NCBI RefSeq assembly: GCF_002019705.1
Contig: NZ_KV917377.1
Location: forward strand, 680,565 to 744,564
Reading direction: 5' to 3'
Length of the DNA stretch: 64,000 bases
From: Shouchella patagoniensis
GTDB taxonomy: Bacteria > Bacillota > Bacilli > Bacillales > Bacillaceae_D
A program made the position numbers and the translations under genes. The notes under the pieces were generated by a model that saw only the letters and a list, made by a program, of their open reading frames with translations, ran no database searches and was not told where the DNA came from. Of this stretch, positions 7,994 to 15,837 are shown in pieces. Numbering within the stretch: position 1 is the first letter of the stretch; every line of letters starts with the position of its first letter.

Positions 7994-8566
7994 GTGAGAA
8001 AACGTTTTGGACTTGATATAGATGGAACCATTACAGATCCTGCCACATTTGTTCCATATATTAATAAAGATTTTAATAAAACTTTAACTTTAGATGACTT
8101 GTCAGAATATGATCTAACAAAAGTCTTAAATATTACAGATAAGGAATTTTGGAGTTGGATGGAAACAAACGAACCATTAATTTATTCACAAGCAGAATTA
8201 GCATTACACGCAGAACAAACGTTGCATAAGTGGAGCAAATCACATGAGTTAATCTTTATTACTGCAAGAAGAAATCATTTAACTGAGGTGACGACTTCTT
8301 GGTTCTCAAAACGAAAACTCCCGTATGATCATATCGAATTGGTCGGAAAACATGACAAACTCGATGCAGTTCGAGAACATAAACTTGATGTTTTCTTTGA
8401 AGATAAGCACGATAATGCAGTTGCGATTGCAGAAGAATTTAATATACCGGTCGTTTTATTTGATACCCCCTATAACCGTTTAAGTAGCCCAAATAACGTT
8501 ATTCGTGTAGCAAATTGGACAGAAGCTAACAATTGGATTGACAAGTGGCTTCATTTAGATTCATAA
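7994..8566 (+). CDS. yqfW: YqfW, putative 5'(3')-deoxyribonucleotidase-like HAD phosphatase
   Basis: This 190-residue cytoplasmic HAD-superfamily protein carries motif I LDIDGTITD (nucleophile Asp 7 and acid/base Asp 9 by count from the GTG start), motif II ITARR, and the late acidic motif FFEDKHDNA. It matches the NT5C/YqfW group of putative nucleotidases, which dephosphorylate nucleoside monophosphates or related small substrates; the substrate is unknown. Translation starts at GTG 7994 with AGAGGTG upstream. It diverges from yqfX and is followed by its own terminator. Confidence 0.85.
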   Translation: MRKRFGLDIDGTITDPATFVPYINKDFNKTLTLDDLSEYDLTKVLNITDKEFWSWMETNEPLIYSQAELALHAEQTLHKWSKSHELIFITARRNHLTEVTTSWFSKRKLPYDHIELVGKHDKLDAVREHKLDVFFEDKHDNAVAIAEEFNIPVVLFDTPYNRLSSPNNVIRVANWTEANNWIDKWLHLDS

Positions 8567-8577
8567 GAATCCTTGAG

Positions 8578-8607
8578 GACTCCTCACACATGTTTGGGGA
8601 GTTTTTA
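8578..8607 (+). terminator. Terminator of yqfW
   Basis: GACTCCTC and GGGGAGT form a stem 12 bases after the yqfW stop codon and are followed by TTTTT on the plus strand. Confidence 0.75.
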
Positions 8608-8633
8608 CATTATTATAAAGCTCTAACGTAAAT

Positions 8634-8668
8634 AAGACTACATCCTGTATGTTGGAGGATGTAGTCTT
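8634..8668 (-). terminator. Terminator of the DUF1540 gene
   Basis: A perfect 13-base stem AAGACTACATCCT/AGGATGTAGTCTT lies after the minus-strand gene ending at 8693. It resembles the hairpin at 14890-14930 in sequence. Confidence 0.75.
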
Positions 8669-8692
8669 GTTCATTTACACTAATAATCTTTA

Positions 8693-8908
8693 TTATTTTT
8701 TAGGCTTAAACGTTTGGCAGCAGGTTTCTTCACTTGTATCAGCAAACTCGATATGCGAGTGCGCAGTAAGGTCTTGACTTACTTCCATTTCATAATCCTT
8801 ATTGTGGCTATTCCCATCAATTTCGACAAGAATCTCTTCTGCTCCACATTTATTTCCTTTTGCCCAGAATGAACAGTTTGCAACATTACAATTTACAACT
8901 GGTGCCAC
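8693..8908 (-). CDS. DUF1540 small cysteine protein
   Basis: This 71-residue protein has the DUF1540 layout: VNCNVANCSFWAKGNKCGAEEI near the start, with three regularly spaced cysteines, and a C-terminal TSEETCCQTFKPK. The cysteine pattern suggests metal binding, but no activity is known for the family. It starts at GTG 8906-8908 with AAGGAGGGG. It is monocistronic. Confidence 0.85.
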   Translation of the reverse strand: MAPVVNCNVANCSFWAKGNKCGAEEILVEIDGNSHNKDYEMEVSQDLTAHSHIEFADTSEETCCQTFKPKK

Positions 8909-8972
8909 TTTTCATCCCCTCCTTAATGATATGTTGCTCTTAAGGAGAGACATCATACATGGTAGTGGCTGG

Positions 8973-9977
8973 TTAATCAGAAATTTTCACTAGCTGTTTC
9001 CCGATATTATCTCCATTAAATAATCGCTCAAAAGCTTGTGGGATTGCCTGGATTCCACCTTCTTCAACACTGTCTTTATATATTAATTTCCCGTCTTTAA
9101 GAAGTGAAGTAAGTTCTTTGTAAGCTTCTCCATTAAATTCATTAAAGTCACCAACTAAAAAACCTTGCATCATGGCTCTAGATTTCACAAGATATGGTTG
9201 TACACGAGGACCTATATCTTGTTCGCCTTTTTTCAAATTGTATGAAGAAATGCTCCCGCACACAGGTATTCGCGCAAAAGGATTAAGAAGGGGCCATATC
9301 TGATCTGCAATTTCTCCCCCAACATTCTCAAAATAGACATCAATTCCATCTGGACAAGCATTTTTTAGTGTTTGCGCGAAATTATCCGCTTTATAATTAA
9401 TTGCAGTCGTGAACTTTAAGTCCTCAGTAATTAGTTTTGCTTTTTCATCTGAACCAACAAGTCCAATTACTCTGGCACCTGCATTTAGCGCCAATTGACC
9501 CGCAACTGAACCAACTGCACCCGCTGCTGCAGATACAACAACCGTTTCACCTTTTTTCGGAACGGCTATTTTATTCATTCCAAAATATGCGGTAAGACCA
9601 GGCATGCCAAGGACTCCTAAAGCCACTCTCGCATCCATACCGTGTACTTGTATCATTCGCAGATCCTCTGGTTTGCAAGCGGCATATTCCGCAAAAGGCA
9701 TAAATCCAGTTACTAGATCCCCTTCCTTAAATTTACTTGAATCAGATTCAAATACTTTTCCTACAGCACCGCCAACTATAGGTTCTCCTATTTCAAAAGG
9801 TGCTACATACGACTTTTGGTTGGACATCCTTCCTCGCATATAGGGGTCAACCGATATGTATAGCAACTGAACGACTACTCCACTTTTTGGTAGTTCTGGA
9901 CGAGTTGTCTCTTTTACTTCAAATGTGTCTTCATTCGGAAATCCATTCGGACGTTCATTCAGATATAAAACTTTCAT
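8973..9977 (-). CDS. NADP-dependent medium-chain reductase (YfmJ/CurA-like)
   Basis: This 334-residue cytosolic oxidoreductase of the zinc-independent medium-chain family resembles 2-alkenal/leukotriene B4 12-hydroxydehydrogenases. It has GROES-like residues 1-125 (SVDPYMRGRM typical of the group), then a Rossmann domain with the cofactor motif SAAAGAVGSVAGQLA, and YFENVGGE. The structural and catalytic zinc cysteines of true alcohol dehydrogenases are absent. Family members reduce activated double bonds with NADPH. The ATG at 9977 follows TGGAGG. A sigma-B-like promoter lies upstream (10032-10058), suggesting a general-stress role. Confidence 0.86.
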   Translation of the reverse strand: MKVLYLNERPNGFPNEDTFEVKETTRPELPKSGVVVQLLYISVDPYMRGRMSNQKSYVAPFEIGEPIVGGAVGKVFESDSSKFKEGDLVTGFMPFAEYAACKPEDLRMIQVHGMDARVALGVLGMPGLTAYFGMNKIAVPKKGETVVVSAAAGAVGSVAGQLALNAGARVIGLVGSDEKAKLITEDLKFTTAINYKADNFAQTLKNACPDGIDVYFENVGGEIADQIWPLLNPFARIPVCGSISSYNLKKGEQDIGPRVQPYLVKSRAMMQGFLVGDFNEFNGEAYKELTSLLKDGKLIYKDSVEEGGIQAIPQAFERLFNGDNIGKQLVKISD

Positions 9978-10031
9978 CGGACATTCCTCCATTAATTTAG
10001 ATTCACCTATCTATTCGCTACGTTATACTCT

Positions 10032-10058
10032 ATTCCCCCTTTTACTCTATTCTAAAAC
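10032..10058 (-). promoter_or_regulatory. Sigma-B-like promoter for the medium-chain reductase
   Basis: Minus-strand GTTTTA-N15-GGGAAT matches the sigma-B consensus GTTTaa / GGGWAW. The -10 lies 55 bases before the ATG at 9977. The same two hexamers recur before iolS. Confidence 0.45.
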
Positions 10059-10064
10059 TAAAAC

Positions 10065-10095
10065 AAAAAAACGTCGACTTTAGTCGACGTTTTTA
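10065..10095 (-). terminator. Terminator of the znuC-znuB-zur operon
   Basis: A perfect stem AAAAACGTCGAC/GTCGACGTTTTT follows directly after the zur stop codon on the minus strand and ends in T-runs. Confidence 0.85.
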
Positions 10096-10506
10096 CTGGC
10101 ATTGTTGACACATTCCATAAATTTCAAACTTATGTCCTGTTACTTGAAAATGAGGAAACCGCTTCGCAATCGAATCATCAACTGGACAAGTATGAATATG
10201 CTCTGTTTTTCCACAATCCAAACAAATCAAGTGGTGATGATGTTCATTTGTTTTGCAACTGAAACGAAAACGTTTCTCTCCTTCAAGTTCGGTTGTCTCC
10301 AATAACTCCAGTTCTGCAAATAACGATAAGTTGCGGTAAATGGTATCAAAGCTTAAACCAGGATACAAATCCTGCATTGCTTCTAATACATCTTTAGCAG
10401 TTAAATACCGAGGATCCGCGGCAAATAACTTCAGCATATCTTCACGCTTGCCAGTATACTTATATCCTTCTTGTTTTAAGCGATTAAGTGCATGTATAAC
10501 ATCCAT
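10093..10506 (-). CDS. zur: Zinc uptake regulator Zur (Fur family)
   Basis: This 137-residue DNA-binding repressor of the Fur family has an N-terminal winged helix (residues 1-80, including DTIYRNLSLF) and a C-terminal dimer/metal domain with H89-H92 (HHHH), C95-C98 (CLDC) and C133-C136 (CQQC), the structural zinc site. It represses zinc uptake genes when zinc is sufficient. Placement as the last gene after znuC-znuB, with no iron genes nearby, supports Zur rather than Fur or PerR. RBS GAGGG precedes the ATG. Confidence 0.9.
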   Translation of the reverse strand: MDVIHALNRLKQEGYKYTGKREDMLKLFAADPRYLTAKDVLEAMQDLYPGLSFDTIYRNLSLFAELELLETTELEGEKRFRFSCKTNEHHHHLICLDCGKTEHIHTCPVDDSIAKRFPHFQVTGHKFEIYGMCQQCQ

Positions 10507-10559
10507 TCAATCAACCCTCTTTTAAAATCTTCTTGTTACTAGTTTAACGGAATCTGTCG

Positions 10560-11438
10560 CTACTGACTAGTACTTGGCTTTCTTTTTTTAAGTGAAAAGC
10601 GTCCTTGTTTTCCACGATTGCGCCCTAAAGCAATCGAAAGAAGCAAAATAAGCACCGAAATCATGACAATTACTCCACCAGGAGCTAAGCTTAATTCATA
10701 AGCTAAAATAAGACCGCCAATAACAGCAATTTCTCCAAAAATAACCGAGTAAACAAAGAGTTGCTTAAACCCTTTCGCAAACCTCATCGCACTTGCTACA
10801 GGGAGAGTCATTAATGACGACACGAGTAAAATTCCAACTACTCTCATGGAGGCTGCAATTACGAGCGCTACCATAATCATAAATACCATGTGAACTAAGC
10901 GCCTATTAATACCAGATACACGCGCCTGTTCTTCATCAAAAGAAAGAAAAAATAATTCTTTATAAAAGAAAAACAATACAAACAGAACAACAACAGTAAT
11001 AACAGTAATCGTGAGAAAATCACTTCGATTAACAGCAATCACAGATCCAAATAGATAATTAAGCAAATCATTATTAAATCCGTTTGCCATTGAGATAAAA
11101 ACAACGCCTAACCCAATGCCCGCTGACATAATAATTGGAATGGCAATTTCTTTATAGTGCACATAAACTTGACGAAGCTTTTCCATAAATAAAGATCCAC
11201 CAACTGAAAAAGCCATCCCCATATATAAGGGATTTGCCCCTTGCATAAATGGGAAATAACTTCCAAGCAATAAACTGAAAGCAATCCCCGACAACGTAAT
11301 ATGAGAAAGCGCATCTGCAATTAAAGACATCCGCCTAACAACTAGAAAAACCCCTAGCAAAGGAGCTAGCAAACCTATCATCAATCCTGTTAAGAACGCA
11401 TATTGCAAGAAATCATATGTTAATAAAGCATCAAGCAT
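10560..11438 (-). CDS. znuB: Zinc ABC transporter permease (ZnuB/ZurM)
   Basis: This 292-residue membrane permease of the ABC-3 family (Mn/Zn importers) has about eight hydrophobic helices. It includes the family hallmark near the start (GLLAPLLGVFLVVRRMSLIADALSH) and a basic C-terminal tail (LGRNRGKQGRFSLKKRK). Its ATG overlaps the end of the ATPase gene by 8 bases, indicating translational coupling. Together with the upstream ATPase and zur this is the arrangement called zurA-zurM-zurR in Listeria. No substrate-binding lipoprotein gene is adjacent; it must be elsewhere. Confidence 0.9.
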   Translation of the reverse strand: MLDALLTYDFLQYAFLTGLMIGLLAPLLGVFLVVRRMSLIADALSHITLSGIAFSLLLGSYFPFMQGANPLYMGMAFSVGGSLFMEKLRQVYVHYKEIAIPIIMSAGIGLGVVFISMANGFNNDLLNYLFGSVIAVNRSDFLTITVITVVVLFVLFFFYKELFFLSFDEEQARVSGINRRLVHMVFMIMVALVIAASMRVVGILLVSSLMTLPVASAMRFAKGFKQLFVYSVIFGEIAVIGGLILAYELSLAPGGVIVMISVLILLLSIALGRNRGKQGRFSLKKRKPSTSQ

Positions 11439-12201
11439 GACTAACTCCTTCGTGGCTATGTGTTAACAAATGGACATCATGCCCGTAAAAATCCAATTTA
11501 TCTTTCTTCGCAGCAAACTCACTCGATTTTCCGTGAAAATGAATCGTTCGATTTAAACATGCGACTTGGCTGACGTGATCGGTCATTGCCCCGATATCAT
11601 GAGAAATTAGCAATAATGTTTTTCCATGTTTCTCGTTTAAATCATGCAACAATCCGTAAAAATTCTCCACGCTCTTTGCATCAACACCAACTGTAGGTTC
11701 ATCTAAAATAAGAAGCTCTGGATTACTAACTAGAGCACGAGCAATAAAGACCCTTTGTTGTTGACCACCGGAAAGTTCTCCAATATTTTCATTCACATAT
11801 TCTTCCATCCCTACTTGACGAATGGCTTCATAAATTTGCTCTTTGTGTCGCTTTCGTAAAAAGCGAAACAAGCCAATTTTTCCATACAAACCCATTGAGA
11901 CAACTTCATAGACCGTGGCTGGAAAACCACTACTAAAACTATTTGCTTTTTGGGAAACGTAACCAATTTTATCCCATTGGTTAAACCGATTCATCGATTG
12001 GCCAAATAATTCAACTGTTCCCTCTGTTGTTCGCAAGAGTCCAAGAAGCAATTTTACTAACGTTGACTTTCCAGAGCCATTAGGACCAACCAATCCTAAA
12101 AAGTCGCCTTTATTAATCGTTAGAGATACATCGCTTAAAACCGAACGCTTACCATAATAAAAAGTAATATTTGTTAATTTTGCTAATGTATGTTGAGACA
12201 T
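11431..12201 (-). CDS. znuC: Zinc ABC transporter ATP-binding protein (ZnuC/ZurA)
   Basis: This 256-residue ABC ATPase has Walker A GPNGSGKST (39-47), signature LSGGQQQR, Walker B LLILDEPT and the H-loop LLISHD. It energises the ZnuB permease. It is the first gene of the zinc operon, with RBS AGGACGG. A sigma-A promoter at 12252-12279 whose -10 overlaps a Zur-half-site-like sequence lies about 50 bases upstream. Confidence 0.92.
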   Translation of the reverse strand: MSQHTLAKLTNITFYYGKRSVLSDVSLTINKGDFLGLVGPNGSGKSTLVKLLLGLLRTTEGTVELFGQSMNRFNQWDKIGYVSQKANSFSSGFPATVYEVVSMGLYGKIGLFRFLRKRHKEQIYEAIRQVGMEEYVNENIGELSGGQQQRVFIARALVSNPELLILDEPTVGVDAKSVENFYGLLHDLNEKHGKTLLLISHDIGAMTDHVSQVACLNRTIHFHGKSSEFAAKKDKLDFYGHDVHLLTHSHEGVSHA

Positions 12202-12251
12202 TATTTCACCGTCCTGCTTTTTAAGAATGGTTCCGATTTAATCCTTCTCTC

Positions 12252-12279
12252 ATTATAACGATTTTTTTATTCTTGTCTA
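12252..12279 (-). promoter_or_regulatory. Promoter of znuC-znuB-zur with Zur half-site
   Basis: Minus-strand TAGACA-N16-TATAAT. The sequence AAATCGTTAT (12255-12264) overlaps the -10 and matches 9 of 10 bases of one arm of the Bacillus Zur box (AAATCGTAAT-N-ATTACGATTT). The second arm is poor, so Zur binding here is only a candidate. Confidence 0.55.
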
Positions 12280-12312
12280 GTCTAAAACATTATTTTTTAT
12301 AACTACAAACAT

Positions 12313-12345
12313 AAAAGAGTAGAACGCGAATGCGATCTACTCTTT
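12313..12345 (-). terminator. Terminator overlapping the end of the transglycosylase gene
   Basis: The stem AAAGAGTAGA/TCTACTCTTT begins within the last codons of the gene (stop TAG at 12337) and is followed by T residues on the minus strand. Confidence 0.75.
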
Positions 12346-13050
12346 GTTATATACAAATTGTGGGGCGGTATGTTCTTGAGCTTGCTCTGTAATCGTTACA
12401 GCATAATCACTTCTTGCATGTCCATTTTGTTCTATAAATGTTTCTAAACCACCCATTCCACGGTTATATGCAGTTAACGTTTTATCCCAGTCTTCATAAT
12501 AATCGTATAGGAAATCCAAATATTCAACTGAAAGCTGAATCGCATAGAAAGGATCAAACAACAACTCTTGTCGATAGTCTACCCCAGCCATGTCGGCAAT
12601 CCAGGGTGCCGTATTCGTCATAAATTGCGCCATTCCATATGCTTGACCATACTTTGTTTGCGGTCCAACAGCATCTGTATCAAATGATGGCCCGCTTTCT
12701 AATTTTAGAAGTTCATATACAAGAAACGGGTCCATGTCTCTTTGTGAAGTCAAGTGCCCTAAATACATGCCCCATTCTTGTTTAAAGTGACCTTCACTAT
12801 CTTCATAAAGCGTTTCTGCCAATACCATTGAATCGGACCAAACGGCGTGCTCTTCTTCAAAATCAAACGAGTCTGTCGTCATTGGTGATTGTAATAATTG
12901 ATCTTTCATTGATCCATACAGTTGTTCCATTTGCTCCTCTTGTAAAGCAAGTTCTTCTTGCATTTCACGGTAATTCTGTATAAATATAAACACTATAATA
13001 GCAGGAACAATTATCCCTATAGCAAGTAAAAGTTTTTTATAATAAGTCAA
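12337..13050 (-). CDS. Membrane-anchored lytic transglycosylase (SLT domain)
   Basis: This 237-residue protein has one N-terminal membrane segment (KLLLAIGIIVPAIIVFIFI), a short coiled region (residues 28-50) and a C-terminal SLT/goose-lysozyme-like domain: catalytic Glu in LLKLESGPSF, then YGMAQFM and AYNRGMGG. Such enzymes cut the glycan strand to 1,6-anhydro-MurNAc ends on the outside of the membrane. The start is TTG with GGAGG. It lies alone downstream of an orphan kinase with a 231-base gap. Sequence family members occur in Bacillaceae without a common gene name. Confidence 0.83.
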   Translation of the reverse strand: MTYYKKLLLAIGIIVPAIIVFIFIQNYREMQEELALQEEQMEQLYGSMKDQLLQSPMTTDSFDFEEEHAVWSDSMVLAETLYEDSEGHFKQEWGMYLGHLTSQRDMDPFLVYELLKLESGPSFDTDAVGPQTKYGQAYGMAQFMTNTAPWIADMAGVDYRQELLFDPFYAIQLSVEYLDFLYDYYEDWDKTLTAYNRGMGGLETFIEQNGHARSDYAVTITEQAQEHTAPQFVYNKE

Positions 13051-13201
13051 CTTGATTCCTCCAATCCGCTACTCGAAGTAGCATAATTGAAAGGGATAGA
13101 GAAAGCAAGCAACACAATCGGTAAATACCATGTCCTTAAAGCAAAAGTTCATCTCACCACTAGATTTTCTTTGCTTTACTGACAAATGCTCATCAAAACT
13201 C

Positions 13202-13229
13202 GGTCTTTCACCATCAAATGCGTAAGACC
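13202..13229 (-). terminator. Weak terminator-like hairpin after the histidine kinase gene
   Basis: GGTCTT and AAGACC arms surround a 13-16 base loop, 53 bases downstream of the kinase stop codon. The following T-run is short. The rest of 13051-13281 shows no gene. Confidence 0.35.
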
Positions 13230-13281
13230 GGACTTGTATCACCTTTTAAATGATTGGAACAAACGGTAAATCATAGAATGA

Positions 13282-14394
13282 TTAAACTAATAATGGTAAA
13301 ACCATCTCGACTTTTGTTCCTATATTTGTTTCGCTTGTAATGGTAAATCGACCTCCATGATCTTCAATGATTTTCTTACAGAGCGGAATGCCAACACCCG
13401 TACCTTTTTCTTTTGTAGTAAAAAATGGGTTCCCTAATTGAGATAACACTTCATCTGGCATCCCTTTGCCATTGTCTATCATTTCTATATATACAAATTC
13501 CCCAATTTCCTTGCTTCTCACCTGTAAGAAACGGTAGGAAGCATTTCCATCATAAGCTTCAATTGCATTTCTTAACAAATTCAGCATTACTTGCTTAAAC
13601 ATTGATTCATTTACGTAACAGACTGAGTAGGATAAGTCCATTTCCACTTTTAATTCCACACTGTGAAGCAAACATTCAGCGCGCATTAATTCTGCTAGTG
13701 AACGGATTAAATTGGTAGGCGATTGCCACTTCTTATTGTTTTTCTTCCGCGATACAGATAAGAAATCTTCGATTATGATGTTCATACGATTCAGTTCAGA
13801 AATGATTGTGTTGTAATATTTTTGAAAATCACATGTTAAATGAGAAAGCTGCAAAAACCCTTTTATGACGGACAAAGGATTTCTTAATTCATGAGCGACA
13901 CTTGCGGCAATATGTGAAACGGCCTGCATTTGGTGCTGAAACGTTAATAGTTCTTCAAATTTTTGTTGCATTGATAAATCTTCTAAAAGTACATAATATG
14001 TTTTTTCTCCTGAACTAACCTCCGGAAACACATTAACGTTAACAACTTCTTCATCATGTTCAAAGACATTTTTTATAATTTGTTCATACTTTACGCTTAG
14101 TTTAAGCTGTCGATGAATAAAATTCATTAAACGGGCAGAAGCACCTAATTCAATTAACGTGTATTCATCTAAATCTTCATCTTTTAAACCTGTAAGTTGA
14201 ACAAATGTATTACTCCAATGAAGTTGTCTCAATGATTGATCTACTTTTAAATAAGGTAAGTTCAACTCTTTAATTAACATAAACATCGATTGATTTGATT
14301 TATTTATATCGGAGCCATCTACTGGCTTTGACTGATGTAACATTTGAATGCTCCCTTTAGGGGCTATAATTTGACTATTGCTCTGGTCACCCAT
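13282..14394 (-). CDS. Orphan soluble histidine kinase, sporulation-kinase type
   Basis: This 370-residue kinase has no transmembrane segment. It has a PAS-like sensor region (about 45-150), a HisKA dimerisation domain with H-box SVAHELRNPLSVIKGFLQL, and an ATPase domain with N-box LLRNAIEAY, G1 DNGKGMPDE, and G2 KGTGVGIPL. The H-box strongly resembles the B. subtilis sporulation kinases (KinA-E) that phosphorylate Spo0F. No response regulator is adjacent, also typical of that group. Input signal and partner are unknown; feeding the Spo0A phosphorelay is an inference. RBS is GAGAGGGG. Confidence 0.87.
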   Translation of the reverse strand: MGDQSNSQIIAPKGSIQMLHQSKPVDGSDINKSNQSMFMLIKELNLPYLKVDQSLRQLHWSNTFVQLTGLKDEDLDEYTLIELGASARLMNFIHRQLKLSVKYEQIIKNVFEHDEEVVNVNVFPEVSSGEKTYYVLLEDLSMQQKFEELLTFQHQMQAVSHIAASVAHELRNPLSVIKGFLQLSHLTCDFQKYYNTIISELNRMNIIIEDFLSVSRKKNNKKWQSPTNLIRSLAELMRAECLLHSVELKVEMDLSYSVCYVNESMFKQVMLNLLRNAIEAYDGNASYRFLQVRSKEIGEFVYIEMIDNGKGMPDEVLSQLGNPFFTTKEKGTGVGIPLCKKIIEDHGGRFTITSETNIGTKVEMVLPLLV

Positions 14395-14553
14395 ATGCTG
14401 GCCCCTCTCTTTTCAATAATCATTTGTAGTCATAGACGCTATTTTTTTCCTTTATGACTTATTCGTGAAAAGAGTCTTTTCTCCTTTTTTTGTTCTTAGT
14501 TTTATTTTGCAAACATATAGTCAGAGTGACTTTCTTTTAAAGGCGGTGACATC

Positions 14554-14820
14554 ATGAATTTCATCATGCAGCAACTTATTAACAAAAAGATTAATTCGAT
14601 TGACGAAGAAGAGTTCTTGCAACTCGCAAAGAAACAAGGCTACTCGATTACAAGTGAACAAGCGACAGCGATCCTCCGTATCGTTCATGCTCAAAAAATA
14701 GACATTGGAAATAAAGCTCAAGTTGAGCATATTATTCAACGGCTAAGACATGAAACGGATCCTTATATATCCCAAATTGTAGAAGAACTTTTTCAACAAT
14801 TCCACCATCTTTTAGACTAA
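14554..14820 (+). CDS. yqfT: YqfT, DUF2624 protein
   Basis: This 88-residue, all-helical, soluble protein begins MNFIMQQLINKKINSIDEEE and shows the DUF2624 pattern (LLQLAKKQGYSIT-like, then a helix pair). Its function is unknown. It sits next to nfo, as in B. subtilis yqfS-yqfT. RBS AAAGGCGGTG lies nine bases upstream. It is convergent with nfo. Confidence 0.82.
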   Translation: MNFIMQQLINKKINSIDEEEFLQLAKKQGYSITSEQATAILRIVHAQKIDIGNKAQVEHIIQRLRHETDPYISQIVEELFQQFHHLLD

Positions 14821-14889
14821 AGTGAGAAACGAAGTGGTCATCACGCTCGACATTTACCCTAAATGATAAACAGGTCTAACCTTACTAAA

Positions 14890-14930
14890 AAGAGGACTAC
14901 ATTCTGTGTGAAACAGAACGTAGTCCTCTT
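14890..14930. terminator. Terminator between yqfT and nfo
   Basis: A long stem AAGAGGACTAC-TTCTGT / ACAGAA-GTAGTCCTCTT with a small loop lies between the convergent genes and can serve both. Its arm ACTACATTCTGTGTG closely resembles that of the hairpin at 8634-8668. Confidence 0.8.
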
Positions 14931-14943
14931 GGATTTCTTGCAC

Positions 14944-15822
14944 TTACTTTTCAATGGGTTCGGTTAGCTCCCGTCGCAATAATGCAATTTCATGTTTATA
15001 CGGAGGTTTCTTATCTTTCTTATCCAGTCCGATAAAAGGTGTTTCTAAAATTTTTGGAACTTGCATGAGTTGTTTATGATGCACAATATAATCCAATGCT
15101 TTTAAACCGATATATCCATGACCAATATTCTCATGTCGATCCTTTTTCGCATGACGCTCATTTTTTGAATCGTTAATATGCAAAACTTTTAATCGGTCAA
15201 TTCCAATTATCCGATCAAACTCTTCTAAAACTCCATCAAAATCATCAACAATATCGTAGCCAGCATCGTGGGTATGACACGTATCAAAACAAACAGATAG
15301 ACGCTCATTTTGTTCGACTCCATCAATGATCTGCGCTATTTCTTCGAACGTACGTCCACACTCAGAACCTTTACCCGCCATTGTTTCCAGTGCGATTTGA
15401 ACATCCCTTTTTTCCGTTAACACTTCATTTAAACCTTCAATGATTTTTTTAATTCCAGCTTCCGGTCCCGCACCTACATGCGCACCGGGATGTAGGACAA
15501 TTTGTTTTGCACCAAGTGCTTCTGTCCGCTCAATTTCAGATTGAAGAAAATCAACACCTAAGCGAAATGTTTCTGGTTTTTGCGTATTTGCTATATTAAT
15601 GATATAAGGTGCATGAACAACAATATCCGCTATACCATTTTTCTCCATATGCGCTTTTCCTTCAGGAATATTCAAGTCTTCAATTGCTTTGCGGCGTGTG
15701 TTCTGTGGCGCACCTGTATAAATCATAAATGTATTTGCGCCATACGCGGCAGCTTCCTCACTTGATTGCAACAACATTTTCTTGCCGCTCATAGATACAT
15801 GCGATCCAAGTCGTAACGTCAC
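14944..15822 (-). CDS. nfo: Endonuclease IV (AP endonuclease)
   Basis: This enzyme cleaves 5' of abasic sites in base-excision repair using three zinc ions in a TIM barrel. From the GTG at 15822 it is 292 residues, beginning [11 protein letters not shown]. Metal ligands are visible in [59 protein letters not shown], and ILETP. An in-frame TTG at 15837 directly abutting the cshB stop is possible but has no Shine-Dalgarno. It follows cshB closely, as in B. subtilis (yqfR-yqfS). Confidence 0.95.
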   Translation of the reverse strand: MTLRLGSHVSMSGKKMLLQSSEEAAAYGANTFMIYTGAPQNTRRKAIEDLNIPEGKAHMEKNGIADIVVHAPYIINIANTQKPETFRLGVDFLQSEIERTEALGAKQIVLHPGAHVGAGPEAGIKKIIEGLNEVLTEKRDVQIALETMAGKGSECGRTFEEIAQIIDGVEQNERLSVCFDTCHTHDAGYDIVDDFDGVLEEFDRIIGIDRLKVLHINDSKNERHAKKDRHENIGHGYIGLKALDYIVHHKQLMQVPKILETPFIGLDKKDKKPPYKHEIALLRRELTEPIEK

Positions 15823-15837
15823 TCTACTTACCCCCAA

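Noticed and set aside
8909-8972. CATATCATTA before the DUF1540 gene as a sigma-K -10
   Set aside because: The spacing within the motif is off by one and it would leave almost no leader before the ribosome binding site.
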